A program made the translations under genes and the position numbers. Shown here piece after piece: positions 1 through 9,655 of a DNA stretch of 64,000 nt. The notes under the pieces are model-generated. The model was not told the DNA's origin. It did not search any database and was given only the letters and a program-made list of their open reading frames with translations. This stretch comes from Priestia aryabhattai B8W22. GTDB taxonomy: Bacteria; Bacillota; Bacilli; Bacillales; Bacillaceae_H. The DNA lies in assembly GCF_000956595.1 (NCBI RefSeq), contig NZ_JYOO01000011.1, positions 1-64,000 of the forward strand. The letters run 5' to 3'. Each line of letters starts with the position of its first letter. The stretch's first letter is position 1.

Positions 1-29
1 CTTTTTTATCTCAGTTAGATTCTTGCTTA

Positions 30-998
30 TTATTCAAAATAAGATTTAACTAACCAAGCTCCTCCAATAATTCCCGCATCGTTTCCTAAAGTAGCAATTG
101 CTAGTTCAGCACCTTGCGCTACGCGAGGAAATGCAAAACGTTTGAAATAATCTCTTACCGGTGCAAGTAATACCTCGCCTGCACGAGACACGCCGCCGCC
201 TAGAACAATTTTCTCAGGGTTTAATGCATTGGCAGAGTTTGCTAGTGCTAAACCTAAATGAAAGGCAACTTTGTCTACAACATGCATAGCTAACTCGTCT
301 TTTGAACGAGCAGCATCAAATACATCTTTAGATGTAACTTGTCCATTTTGCTCTAACACTGTGCGAAGCTCACTTGGTTTGTCCGTTTCCGTTAATTCTT
401 CCATCGTTAAACGTACAATCCCAGTTGCTGAAGCAATTGTTTCTAAACAGCCGGTTTTGCCGCAGTTACACGGTGCCCCGCCTTCAGGAATAGATGTGAT
501 GTGGCCAATCTCACCAGCTGCTCCATTTACGCCTTGTACAATTTCACCGTTGGCAATGACACCGCCGCCAACACCTGTGCCAAGCGTAACGCACAGCAAA
601 TCTTTTGCTCCGTCTCCAGCACCTTTCCACATTTCTCCAATCGCCGCAATGTTTGCATCATTGTCTACTACAACAGGAAGAGAAGTTTCCACTTCCAAGA
701 TATCTTTGATAGGAAACTTTTCCCACCCTAAATTGACAGCTACTTCAATCGAACCGTTTGCAAAGTTGACAGGGCCCGGTGCACCAATACCAATTCCTAC
801 TAACCTTGACTTTACTTCTCCAAGATCGTTTAACTTTTTATCAATTGCTTTTGCAATATCTGTTGGAATTTTACGGCCTTGCTCGCTCACATCCGTATTG
901 ATTTCCCACTTGTGAATGATTTCTCCATAATGATTAATAAAGGCCATTTTTATTGTTGTACCGCCTAAATCAACTCCAACTAACCATTTGTCATCCAT
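30..998 (-). CDS. glcK: ROK-family glucokinase
   Basis: Phosphorylates glucose with ATP to glucose-6-phosphate in the cytoplasm. The N-terminus carries the phosphate-binding signature [10 protein letters not shown]. The ROK zinc motif [10 protein letters not shown] lies near residue 175, and there is a second glycine-rich ATP motif (TLGTGVGGG). The length of about 322 aa is normal for the family. I chose the ATG at 998 because the AAGGA ribosome-binding site is 9 bases upstream; an ATG six bases earlier is too close to it. The start overlaps the end of yqgQ, so the two are probably co-transcribed and coupled, as in B. subtilis. The sequence closely matches my memory of the B. megaterium enzyme. 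Confidence 0.96.
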   Translation of the reverse strand: MDDKWLVGVDLGGTTIKMAFINHYGEIIHKWEINTDVSEQGRKIPTDIAKAIDKKLNDLGEVKSRLVGIGIGAPGPVNFANGSIEVAVNLGWEKFPIKDILEVETSLPVVVDNDANIAAIGEMWKGAGDGAKDLLCVTLGTGVGGGVIANGEIVQGVNGAAGEIGHITSIPEGGAPCNCGKTGCLETIASATGIVRLTMEELTETDKPSELRTVLEQNGQVTSKDVFDAARSKDELAMHVVDKVAFHLGLALANSANALNPEKIVLGGGVSRAGEVLLAPVRDYFKRFAFPRVAQGAELAIATLGNDAGIIGGAWLVKSYFE

Positions 999-1000
999 GT

Positions 1001-1207
1001 TCATTCATCCTTTTTCTCTTTTTGTTGTTTTAACTCTCGACGAAGCAAAAGAATTGCCATTTGATAGTCACGTACATCAATCAAATTAGACTGATATAAC
1101 TCTTTTACTTCCGCTTCCATCAGCTCTAAATCAGCAGTACGATCGCCCACGTATATAAAAATGCCGAAGGACTTTAATAATTGTTGTACATCATATAACG
1201 TATTCAT
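1001..1207 (-). CDS. yqgQ: YqgQ family protein (DUF910)
   Basis: Small 68-residue acidic/basic protein of the YqgQ family, a three-helix protein always found next to glcK in Bacillus. I see no signal peptide or membrane segment. A nucleic-acid-binding role has been proposed for the family, but the function is not established. The stop codon overlaps the ribosome-binding region of glcK, so the two form one transcription unit. The call rests on length, sequence character ([15 protein letters not shown]) and position between yqgP and glcK. Confidence 0.88.
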   Translation of the reverse strand: MNTLYDVQQLLKSFGIFIYVGDRTADLELMEAEVKELYQSNLIDVRDYQMAILLLRRELKQQKEKKDE

Positions 1208-1389
1208 TCTGTCACCTTTATCCTATTTTCTAGGTGATATGATTCATTTATTTTTGAGATAACTCAACAGTCATTCAGTCATAAACAGCGGCCGTATTTA
1301 ACGCCCACTGCTAGGTCTACATATTAATATTCTAGTAAACGTTCTCACAATAGTAAAGTATAAAATATTAAATTCATCATTCAACAGTT

Positions 1390-2911
1390 TTAATTTTCTA
1401 GCTGTCGCTTCAGCTTTTCATATTTTTCACTTTGTGGTTCAAGCGCAATTGCTTTGTCGATATTTTGTGTGGCCGCGGGAATATCATTCAGTTTCATATT
1501 CACCAGAGCTAAATTGTAATACGCCTCATGAAAAGTTGAATCATACTTTACAGCCTGATTCAATTGCTGTTTAGCTTCTTGATAATTTTCAAGATAAAAT
1601 TCTGCGCTAGCACTGATAAAATATATGTTACTATTGCTTGTCCCTTTTTCAATAAAAAGCTTGATGGCGTCTTTTGCTTCTTCATACTGCTTCTGCTGAA
1701 GATACGTAGCCGCTACGCTGAGTGCATAGGGCTCATCTTGATAAACAGAACGCTCATGATATCCATAAAAAAGCAGACTGCCTACTAATAAAAGCGTGCA
1801 AATGAAAGCCGGAATCTGAATATACAGTCTTTTTTTGTTTCGGTAAACTGACGATGCTCGCAGCTAGAAATCCGCCAACCAAACCGCCAATATGCCCTGC
1901 ATTATCGACGTTCGGCGCAACAAATCCAAAAATCAAGTTAATCACAATGATTACAATGAAACTCGATCCCATTGTTCGAAAAAAGAAGCGTGGATTTGTT
2001 CTTGCTAAAAACAGTAAAGCTCCAAAGCAACCGAAAATGGCCCCTGAGGCTCCTGCGGAAATAGACGTATTCCATATAAAACTTCCTAGAGATCCTGCAA
2101 ACCCGGCAAAGATATAAATAAAGACAAAACGCCCGCTGCCATATATCCTCTCTACAAGCGTTCCTAAATAATACAGGGCTACACTATTCATAAGCAAATG
2201 CAGAAGTCCTATATGCAAAATTATAGGTGTAAAAAAACGCCACCACTCGCCTTCCATAATTAAGGGGTTGTATTTAGCTCCGTATTGAATGAGAGTGAGC
2301 GTATTTTGCGTACTGCTCTTCCACTCCAGAAATAGAAACATTAAGATCTGCATCGCTAAAAATATATATGTAAAAATAGATTTCCCGTATCCAGCTATTT
2401 GCTGTTCTTCGCTTTGTTTTTTCTGCACAAAAAGCACAATTTTATGTTTCCACTGTTCTATTCGCTGAGCTTCTTCTTCGGAAGAGAAATTGTCTGCGCT
2501 TTCTAATGTAAGACCCAGCCGTTCGAATAGAGGTTCATAAGCGCTTGCTTTCTCTGCCGTTAGTTGTTCAACGTAACTATTCACTTTAGAGGGACTTGGC
2601 GCACTTTCTAAGGACTGCTCTGTATAAAAAGGATCAAAATCAGCAAAGTAAATCGTGTTAAGAGTAAGCGTTGATTTACCTCTCTGCTTTCGCACATTCT
2701 CAGCTCTTTGTAATGCATACAATACATCTTTTTGCTGCTCAACGGCTGATTTAAAACTCCGGCGGACTATGCGGACAATTGACTTATCTTTGCGATGCGA
2801 AGATTGAAACCACAGCTCTGAAGCATCAGCTTTCATCGAAATCAGCTCATATGAAGAATGGCCAAGCAATTGCTGTGCCAGCTGCAAATAATAAAAATCT
2901 TGCCTAGACAA
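1390..2911 (-). pseudogene. yqgP: Rhomboid intramembrane serine protease YqgP, frameshifted
   Basis: YqgP (GluP) is a membrane rhomboid protease with a cytoplasmic N-domain, a six- or seven-helix rhomboid core and C-terminal TPR repeats. It starts at a TTG with GGAGG 7 bases upstream. The core is intact: WWRFFTPIILHIGLLHLLMN, the catalytic serine in GASGAIFG, and the histidine in AGHIGG. The frame then runs off at an A7 run (plus-strand T7, 1830-1836) and stops at 1754. One base fewer restores reading through a last membrane helix (IQIPAFICTLLLVGSLLFYG) and TPRs to the stop at 1390. The restored 506 aa equal the usual family length. As written, the product would keep protease residues but lose the last helix and the TPRs. 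Sequencing error and genuine mutation cannot be separated here. Confidence 0.85.
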
Positions 2912-2994
2912 ATAGTCACCTCCTCACACTCTCTATATGTAAAGATGGCAGAAAGCCAGGAAAAAAGCAACGATTTTCCCTTTTTCTTTTTCTA

Positions 2995-3030
2995 CAAAAA
3001 AACACCTTACAGGTCGGTAAGGTGTTTTTT
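2995..3030 (-). terminator. Rho-independent terminator downstream of yqgO
   Basis: A perfect 10-bp stem (AACACCTTAC / GTAAGGTGTT) is followed on the minus strand by a T run. It sits just after the yqgO stop and ends that unit before yqgP. Confidence 0.85.
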
Positions 3031-3045
3031 ATGTATCTTTCGCTC

Positions 3046-3222
3046 TTAGCGGAAGACCTGCTTCATTAAACGATCCCGAACAAACGGCAAATTAAAAAAT
3101 GAACGAACAGCTAGACTGCGGATAAATGAATTTCCAAACAGCGAATTTAAAACACGGTATCTCATTTGGTAGCCCAGCGTTCCAACAACTAAAAGCGTAA
3201 GTACTAATACAATATGTCTCAT
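3046..3222 (-). CDS. yqgO: YqgO-like small membrane protein
   Basis: Protein of about 58 residues with one N-terminal hydrophobic helix (HIVLVLTLLVVGTLGY) and a basic tail rich in arginine and phenylalanine. The ATG at 3222 is chosen because AAGGAGG lies 7 bases upstream; the TTG six bases earlier would be only one base from it. Size and position between yqgP and the yqgN region match B. subtilis yqgO. The function is unknown. Confidence 0.75.
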   Translation of the reverse strand: MRHIVLVLTLLVVGTLGYQMRYRVLNSLFGNSFIRSLAVRSFFNLPFVRDRLMKQVFR

Positions 3223-3273
3223 TTTCAAGCCTCCTTACGTTTACTTTGCTCCTATGACGAACATTTTATGCTC

Positions 3274-4070
3274 TTATATAGGTAAAAGCAGGATAAGGAT
3301 TCCGCCTGTAAAGGCAGCAAGCAAAATAGCGGCAAGATTCACAACATCATTGTTAAAGAAAGTTATTCCTTTTTCTTTTACCGTCGGCTTGCGGCAATGA
3401 TCTTTCCTTTCCGTTTCAATACCGCAGCTTTGACAGCGAAAGCGAACTTGCACACTTGCTCCAAGAAGAGTGTCTATAGCGTTTCCAATAAAACCAAAGC
3501 ACCCGACTAGCAATATACTACTCAGCGATACGGATGGAAAAGCAAAATAACAAGCGGCAGCAATAAGAAAAGCTCCAGCTGCTCCGGCTGCTGTACCTAA
3601 AAGTGAAACGGCTCCTGAAGTACCCGCTTCTACTCTCTTTAACGTCCAAATGTAAAACGGCGGCTTCTTACTAAGAGACCCTATTTCAGATGCCCATGTG
3701 TCGGCATTAGCAGCTGAGATACTAATCATAAACATCCACATATAAACAGGCAAAGCTGTTGCAGCATATAACAAACCGCAAGCAGCAGCTACACCTCCAT
3801 TAGCAAGGACTTGAATATAATCTCGCCTGTCGTGCTTCTCTAGCTTTTCTTCTAACGCGCGTTTTTTTCTTTTTTATACTTACTAAACAGCGTAGAAGTG
3901 CTAAAAAATAAGAGTAAGAGTAAAAAACCTTGAAGCGAAAAACCGATATAAACGCTCGCTCCTACGATGAAAGACATGCAGGCTCCCGATACTGTCAGTG
4001 CTTTTGCTATGTAGCCTGCTCCTGCCATGAGTAATATTACAATTATCATGACAGCATCAAACGGATTCAC
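3274..4070 (-). pseudogene. DUF92 family membrane protein, frameshifted
   Basis: Polytopic membrane protein of the DUF92 (TIGR00297) family, which occurs in bacteria, archaea and plants. Its family motif AANADTWASEIG is in the second part. Reading starts at a GTG (4070) overlapping the yqgN end, then stops at 3852 just after a basic stretch. Adding one A to the A7 run (plus-strand T7, 3862-3868) joins the two open parts without a gap. The missing linker reads RALEEKLEKHDRRDYIQVLA, giving about 265 aa, the normal size. A cysteine pair (CQSC) near the C-terminus is retained. The role is poorly defined; plant homologues act in phytol kinase-like reactions, which does not transfer safely. Confidence 0.78.
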
Positions 4071-4623
4071 AGCAAATAAGCTCCTTCTCTGTCAAAATAT
4101 ATTCAACGGGAATATCATGAGATTCATATGGAACCTCTGAAACGACTTGACAATCAAACGCAAGGCTTAGCTTCTGTCCGGTATAATCTGCTAAATAACG
4201 ATCGTAATAACCGCCTCCATAGCCGATGCGATATCCATTCTTGCTATATACCACGCCAGGCACAAGGAGTAAATCAATTGAAGATTTTGAAACGGAAACA
4301 GTTTCTTCAACAATTGGTTCGGCTAACCCGTAGTACACTGTTTCAAGCTGTGAAAAATTCGTAATCTCGTAGAAAACCATTTGAGATGTTGTGGGGTTGC
4401 ATTTTGGAACAGCTACTTTTTTTCCATCTTTCCAAGCACGTTCAATGATGGCTTTCGTATTAACTTCTTTATTTCTTGAAACCGTAGCTGCAATGACTCT
4501 AGCTTCTTTCCATAAACAAGTTTCATACAGTGCATTTGCTATGCTTGTTGAATGCGCCTCGTGCTGCTCTTCAGAAATTAAATTAAGAACGCGCTTCATC
4601 TCTTTGCGCAGATGAGATTTCAT
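4057..4623 (-). CDS. yqgN: 5-formyltetrahydrofolate cyclo-ligase
   Basis: ATP-dependent conversion of 5-formyl-THF to 5,10-methenyl-THF, recycling a storage folate in the cytoplasm. The 188-aa length is typical. The family signature appears as LLLVPGVVYSKNGYRIGYGGGYYDRYL, with the glycine-rich phosphate-binding loop GYGGGYYDR near residue 135. The basic N-terminus (LRKEMKRVL) is also characteristic. It lies downstream of rpmG and overlaps the start of the DUF92 gene, so it is likely the first gene of a small operon. Confidence 0.93.
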   Translation of the reverse strand: MKSHLRKEMKRVLNLISEEQHEAHSTSIANALYETCLWKEARVIAATVSRNKEVNTKAIIERAWKDGKKVAVPKCNPTTSQMVFYEITNFSQLETVYYGLAEPIVEETVSVSKSSIDLLLVPGVVYSKNGYRIGYGGGYYDRYLADYTGQKLSLAFDCQVVSEVPYESHDIPVEYILTEKELICCESV

Positions 4624-4636
4624 TTTAATTCCCCCT

Positions 4637-4669
4637 ATAAAAAAAACAGCAGGATTGTACTCCTACTGC
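4637..4669 (-). terminator. Rho-independent terminator after rpmG
   Basis: The minus strand shows an imperfect stem (AGCAGTAGGA / TCCTGCTG) followed by eight T, directly after the rpmG stop. Confidence 0.75.
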
Positions 4670-4819
4670 TTACTTTGTTTCACGATGAAGTGTAACTTTT
4701 TTAAGTCTTGGGCTGTATTTTTTTAACTCAAGACGATCTGGGTTATTACGCTTGTTTTTAGTTGTAATGTAATTACGGTCACCAGTTTCAGTGCAAGCTA
4801 ATGTAACGTTTACGCGCAT
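4670..4819 (-). CDS. rpmG: 50S ribosomal protein L33
   Basis: A 49-residue large-subunit ribosomal protein. It starts [20 protein letters not shown] and ends [11 protein letters not shown], the standard L33 pattern. Only one cysteine remains (Cys9) and the zinc-binding CxxC pairs are missing, so this is the zinc-free (C-minus) form. Such forms are commonly induced under zinc shortage, which is relevant because a Zur regulon lies in the same window. GGAGGG stands upstream of the ATG, and a terminator follows directly. Confidence 0.95.
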   Translation of the reverse strand: MRVNVTLACTETGDRNYITTKNKRNNPDRLELKKYSPRLKKVTLHRETK

Positions 4820-5060
4820 CTATTTTCCCTCCAAACATTATAAACATAAATCAGACTTTAATATAATATCATTTTTCGAAAGGAAATGCCAGTCTGTTTT
4901 TTTGAAGAAAGTCATTTAATTTCATTTCTTCACTTTTTCTTTCCTCTTAGAGTCCTGAGCTCCTTCTCTGCTACGCCTTATACATAGATGAAGTTTCTTA
5001 AAATAAGCGGAACTCTTTTCTGAGAGGTGTACTTCCTTTCTTTTAAATAAAATCCATTAT

Positions 5061-7340
5061 TTACACTCTTTGATACTCTTGTATTTTTTCCACAAAATAT
5101 GCCGACAGCTTCTTGGCGGTCTGAGTGTTTAACGCCTCTGAATAAATATTTAATACAGGCAAGTGACCATCGGGCAAAATCAGCGTCCATTCATGGGGAT
5201 CATGGTAAATTTTTAAGCCATCAATGACATATACTTGTTTACCGATTGCTTCTTCTAACAACTTCTTCATCACTTGTTCTTGAATTTCTAGCGGACATGA
5301 AATATAGCGCCAGTTCATATAAGCGTGCGGGACATATTGAATCATTTCAGAAATTTTCCGCTGCTGCACCCTAATTAATTCGATCAGCTGACATAAAGCG
5401 TACATGGCATCTAACTGAAATTGAACGGGCCCCAAAAGACTAAGCAAATCACGTTTTTTTGCTTTTGTCCTCATAAATGATTGATTGAGAGATTGGGCAA
5501 ATGTTTCTAGTGTGGATGAATAGTGTATAGGAATAGGAACGAATGCTACTTTTTTTGTCATGTACACGCTATAAATATAAAGCGACATAATTTCTGAATC
5601 ATTTACGCTGCAGCCTTTTTCATCATATAGAGCAAATGTTTCTCCATCTTCTTTAATCTGAATACAAAAAGACAGCTTATTTTTTTTAATCATTCGTTTG
5701 ATTTCTTCTGTTTTCTCCCATTTGTTTAAAAACAACACATGGACACGAAGACGCTTACATAATAATTCGACAACTTCCTGTATAAACGGTGAACAAATCA
5801 CTCCAATTCGCATACTGTCTTCTAATAAAACATGCTGATTAATGGATTTTACTAAAGCATCACAATATTCTTCCCTGATATTTCCTATGCTTGTTTTTTT
5901 AAGTGGAGCAGAAATCGTCATGTTTGCTTTTTTAGCTTGAAGGTACATCCGCTCAATCTTTTTTTCAATAAGCTGATTAACTAATTGCCCTTTTTTGTCA
6001 TATATTTCTAAAAAAAGGCTGCTGTTTTTGCTATCCACACCAATATAAACACCAATGCTCGCTTGTGAAGTCATCATGTAATATCGAAATAACGGAAGAG
6101 CTTCTTTTTTAATATCATACACAGCAGAATGATTACTCCGTAAAAAAGAAAAGCATTCTTTGCGAAGTTGAATGGCTTCTTCTTCATCATCGCTTGCTAG
6201 ACAGAACGACCCTTGATGTTTGCATACAAGTAATAACGCATTGTATAGTCTTTCTCGATCAACAGATGAATGGACATACAGGCGACCGTTTTTGAAGATG
6301 GAAACATCTGGTTTCACAGAAAGTTGAGGTAGCACTTGATTTTCAGCTACTGTATCTTGGACATACGTAGTCATTGGTTGAACATTTACATAAGGACCTA
6401 TCGTAGCGTTGTATAAAAAAGATTCTGCCCCGACCGTTACGTTTTGAAGCAAAATCGTTTTATCGATTGCAGCATGTGCTTCTATGATACTATTGGTTCC
6501 GATAATCGTGTAAGGACCAATTGAAGCACCTTTTCTAATCACCACATTTTCTCCTACGTAAACCGGATCGTAAACAGTCACCCCTTCTTCTATAAGCGCG
6601 TCATCTGAGACAATACTTTCCTGTCTATTGCCAAACCACTTGCTCCACAAATCATAGTGTGCTTGACGATAATGGTGAATTTGCCCAATATCAATCCAAT
6701 AATCTTCCGTTACAAAACTGCACACAGTATGATTATATTCCAAAAGAAGTGGGATAATGTCAAAGCTAAAATCCGTAGGACCATAAGAATTCACGTAATC
6801 AAGAACGGATTTTTTGATCACATACACTCCCGTATTAATCAATCGGCTATTGGCCTGTTCGTAGGTTGGTTTCTCTACAAATCCCGTGACTCGATTCCCT
6901 TCATCTATCGTCACCACTCCATAACCCCGCACGTCGTTTACTTCTTTTGTAACAATGGTCATTTCGCTTTTTTGTTCATAATGAAAATGAATAACGTCTT
7001 GAAGATTAATTTCTGTTAAGGCATCTCCACTAATAATAATACAGTCTTCCTCAATAAAGGCCTCTGCTCGCTTAATTCCGCCCGCTGTTCCAAGAGGCTC
7101 TTTTTCGATAAAATAAGTAAGCGTCACTCCCCACTGAGAGCCATCCCCAAAGTATTCAATAATTTGTTCATGCCTATACTGCAGCGTAATCCCAATCTCT
7201 GTAATTCCATGTTTCTTAAGCAGCTCAATGCTATATTCCATCACAGGTTTATCGTAAAGCGGCAGCATAGGCTTTGGAATTGTGTAGGTCAAGGGCTGCA
7301 GTCTTGTTCCTTTACCGCCAGCAAGTATAATGGCTTTCAA
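5061..7340 (-). CDS. Nucleotidyltransferase / phosphohexomutase-like fusion (GDP-mannose or NDP-glucose pyrophosphorylase type)
   Basis: A 759-aa cytoplasmic fusion. Residues 1-230 are a sugar-1-phosphate nucleotidyltransferase: AGGKGTRLQPLT, PKPMLP, GTAGGIKRA, SGDALTEINL and FVEKP are all present. Residues 245-340 show the hexapeptide pattern of a left-handed beta helix. Residues 360-759 have the layout of a phosphomanno/glucomutase, but the phosphoserine loop expected as TASHNP reads IGVDSKNSS. That half is therefore probably not a mutase and may be regulatory or sugar-binding. Similar fusions are known in cyanobacteria and actinobacteria. The start overlaps the preceding GT4 gene by 4 bases, so translation is coupled. 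It likely makes the NDP-sugar donor for that glycosyltransferase; the sugar cannot be told from sequence. Confidence 0.85.
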   Translation of the reverse strand: MKAIILAGGKGTRLQPLTYTIPKPMLPLYDKPVMEYSIELLKKHGITEIGITLQYRHEQIIEYFGDGSQWGVTLTYFIEKEPLGTAGGIKRAEAFIEEDCIIISGDALTEINLQDVIHFHYEQKSEMTIVTKEVNDVRGYGVVTIDEGNRVTGFVEKPTYEQANSRLINTGVYVIKKSVLDYVNSYGPTDFSFDIIPLLLEYNHTVCSFVTEDYWIDIGQIHHYRQAHYDLWSKWFGNRQESIVSDDALIEEGVTVYDPVYVGENVVIRKGASIGPYTIIGTNSIIEAHAAIDKTILLQNVTVGAESFLYNATIGPYVNVQPMTTYVQDTVAENQVLPQLSVKPDVSIFKNGRLYVHSSVDRERLYNALLLVCKHQGSFCLASDDEEEAIQLRKECFSFLRSNHSAVYDIKKEALPLFRYYMMTSQASIGVYIGVDSKNSSLFLEIYDKKGQLVNQLIEKKIERMYLQAKKANMTISAPLKKTSIGNIREEYCDALVKSINQHVLLEDSMRIGVICSPFIQEVVELLCKRLRVHVLFLNKWEKTEEIKRMIKKNKLSFCIQIKEDGETFALYDEKGCSVNDSEIMSLYIYSVYMTKKVAFVPIPIHYSSTLETFAQSLNQSFMRTKAKKRDLLSLLGPVQFQLDAMYALCQLIELIRVQQRKISEMIQYVPHAYMNWRYISCPLEIQEQVMKKLLEEAIGKQVYVIDGLKIYHDPHEWTLILPDGHLPVLNIYSEALNTQTAKKLSAYFVEKIQEYQRV

Positions 7341-9655
7341 TTTTTTTCCTCCCTCCTTTTTTTATCCTGGCAAATGTGATGTTGAAACAGCTTACTTGTA
7401 TCGATAGCGATTTTTTCCCAGCTAAACATAGTTGTTGCTTTTCTATACCCATTTTCGCTGATTTTCGCAGCTATTTTTTCATTTTTTAACAAAAATTCAA
7501 TACAGTTGATTAATTCGAGCGTATCTCCTCGGGCAAACGTCAGGCCCGTGTCGAAATGTGAAATAATATCGCTTAGACCTCCTGTATCGGCAACGATGGT
7601 TGGCTTCTTGGCTACCATACCCTCTAAAGCAACAATTCCAAAAGGTTCATATAGACTTGGAAAAACAACCATTTTGCAAGCTTGAAGAAGCTGATTTCGC
7701 TCGTTATCGGTAATGTATCCAATAAAATACACGTATTTGTCCAATTGCTTTTCACTTACCTGTGTTCGAAACTCATGAAGTAAAGGCCCTTTTCCCGCCA
7801 CAACGAATTGAACATCTATTTGTTTTTTCTTAAATAGTTCCGCTGCTTCAATAAATAGCTGAAATCCTTTTTCATATACAATTCGTCCAATTGAAAAAAT
7901 AATAGGGGCCTTTCTAAAATTATATTTCTTTTGTAAACTTTCTTTTAACCGCTCATTTACTGCGTCGACTACCAGCTGCTTGTCAATTCCATTTGGAAAT
8001 ATAGCAATTTTATCTTGTTCTACGTGAAATAAAGTGATTAATTCTTTCTTCATATAGTCACTGCAGACAATGATTGAGCTTGATTGTCGAATTAGCTCCT
8101 CTTCTTGCAAGTGAATTTTCTGCTGCATGTCATTATGAATACCATTATTGCGCCCATGTTCTGTCGCATGAATGGTCGTAATTAGCGGTCTATCCGTTTT
8201 ATCTGCTAAACATTTTGCTGCGGATGCAACAAGCCAGTCATGAGCATGAATAACGTCAAAAGACAGCTTGTAGCCTAACTGCAGTCCTCTAAGAGCCATA
8301 GCCACGTTCAAACTGTTTACCCATGTCAAAAAATCCGGATGATGAGGCTGCAGGCTTTTAACTCGGTAAACGTGAACCCCGTATAAACGCTCATATTCCG
8401 GCAGCCCCTCTACATATGTCGTTAATACACTAACGTGATGGCCCGCCTTTGCTAACGCTCTGGATAAATCAAATACATGTCGTGCAAGTCCTCCGATAAC
8501 TAGCGGAGGGAATTCCCATGCAAGCATTAAAATGGAGAGACCGCCTTTATATTGATTTACTGATAAAGCCGCCGGCTCTGTCTCTTTTGCAGGGTATAAA
8601 AAAGAACTTCCTGAAAGAAAACTGTTTTCACTATCCATCCTTGGATTCTCATCATGACAAAGGAAATCAAACAGTTTTACTTGCCTTTCGTATTCATCTC
8701 TGACCTTTTTAAAATTATAAAGCCAGTCGCTGCTACTTAAAAGGAGCCACTGTCGGTAGATAGCATTCACCACGTTAGGATGTTTAAAATCGATAACATC
8801 TAGCATCGCCTCTGTCTTCTGTACGGTTGAAATAAACAATTGATTGTTCTCACTGACAAATTCGGCGCTTTTTGTTGCACCGTAGAGTGCAAGAGTTTCG
8901 TTTTGGTGAAACTGTATATTCCTCGCGTAATCTAAAGGATATTGAAATGTCCCGCTTGCTGCTTGCATTCGCTGAAAGCTAAGCGTGTGCTTCGCTTTCA
9001 AATCCAAAACAGCGCTCGCTTTATTCATTGTTCCTTCCTCAACTTGTTTTCCTTGCTTAGGATATGGAAACAAGATAATGCCAGCAGGCGACTTTTTTAG
9101 TTCATCTGTTGATGACTTCACAAAGGTATAGCGCATTCCATGAGATTTCAGGAGCATATCTACTTGATGAGTATACTCTCCTTGCTGTATAAAAAAACCG
9201 ACGGGCTTTTTTTCAAAAAACTGTTGAAAAACACGTATTGCTTCTGTAATTTGGAGATTTAATGTTTGTTCCGTTTTAAGGATGGAAACGAACGCGTTCG
9301 TTACGGTAGTAGGAATACATTCCATCATGTCATGCTGAAAGAAATATTTGCAGGCTGAGAACAAGCTCCCGTCCCACTTTTTTAAAAAAGTGAGTGCTCT
9401 CTGATGCTGCTGGCTTGAAAACTGGTGTAAATACCGAGCGTAACGAGCATTAAACTTCTCGTCGTTTAATACGTTCAAAAATACACAAGACATCACAGCT
9501 GTTGCACCTATCAATTTCTTAGATTCAATTTGATCTAAAAAAGGGATGAATTCGTTCGTTACTTGTTCAAACAGCGGATACTCACTCTCTGCTTGAAGTA
9601 CATGTAGCAACGGATAATGCATATAAGTTAAAAGAATACAGTCATCACTATTCAT
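7337..9655 (-). CDS. GH57/DUF1957-like domain fused to GT4 glycosyltransferase
   Basis: A 772-aa two-domain protein. Residues 1-350 resemble GH57 glucan-branching proteins. The start LLTYMHYPLLH aligns with the family's HxHLPY strand, and QWLLLSSSDWLYN is a hallmark of the DUF1957 C-terminal helical domain. The usual catalytic-Glu region (WLPEC) appears as FFIQQGEY, so this half is probably inactive. From about residue 372 to 765 it is a complete GT-B GT4 enzyme, starting MLAWEFPPLVIGGLARHV, with the donor-binding EPFGIVALEG motif and the glycogen-synthase-like GRIVYEKGF. It probably builds an alpha-glucan or related polysaccharide in the cytoplasm. It overlaps its neighbours by 8 and 4 bases, which makes a tight operon. 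Confidence 0.85.
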   Translation of the reverse strand: MNSDDCILLTYMHYPLLHVLQAESEYPLFEQVTNEFIPFLDQIESKKLIGATAVMSCVFLNVLNDEKFNARYARYLHQFSSQQHQRALTFLKKWDGSLFSACKYFFQHDMMECIPTTVTNAFVSILKTEQTLNLQITEAIRVFQQFFEKKPVGFFIQQGEYTHQVDMLLKSHGMRYTFVKSSTDELKKSPAGIILFPYPKQGKQVEEGTMNKASAVLDLKAKHTLSFQRMQAASGTFQYPLDYARNIQFHQNETLALYGATKSAEFVSENNQLFISTVQKTEAMLDVIDFKHPNVVNAIYRQWLLLSSSDWLYNFKKVRDEYERQVKLFDFLCHDENPRMDSENSFLSGSSFLYPAKETEPAALSVNQYKGGLSILMLAWEFPPLVIGGLARHVFDLSRALAKAGHHVSVLTTYVEGLPEYERLYGVHVYRVKSLQPHHPDFLTWVNSLNVAMALRGLQLGYKLSFDVIHAHDWLVASAAKCLADKTDRPLITTIHATEHGRNNGIHNDMQQKIHLQEEELIRQSSSIIVCSDYMKKELITLFHVEQDKIAIFPNGIDKQLVVDAVNERLKESLQKKYNFRKAPIIFSIGRIVYEKGFQLFIEAAELFKKKQIDVQFVVAGKGPLLHEFRTQVSEKQLDKYVYFIGYITDNERNQLLQACKMVVFPSLYEPFGIVALEGMVAKKPTIVADTGGLSDIISHFDTGLTFARGDTLELINCIEFLLKNEKIAAKISENGYRKATTMFSWEKIAIDTSKLFQHHICQDKKRREEKN

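Noticed and set aside
271-915. Long plus-strand open frame opposite glcK
   Set aside because: It is a shadow of a conserved gene: no ribosome-binding site, Ser/Thr/Pro-rich composition typical of antisense frames, and glcK is unambiguous.
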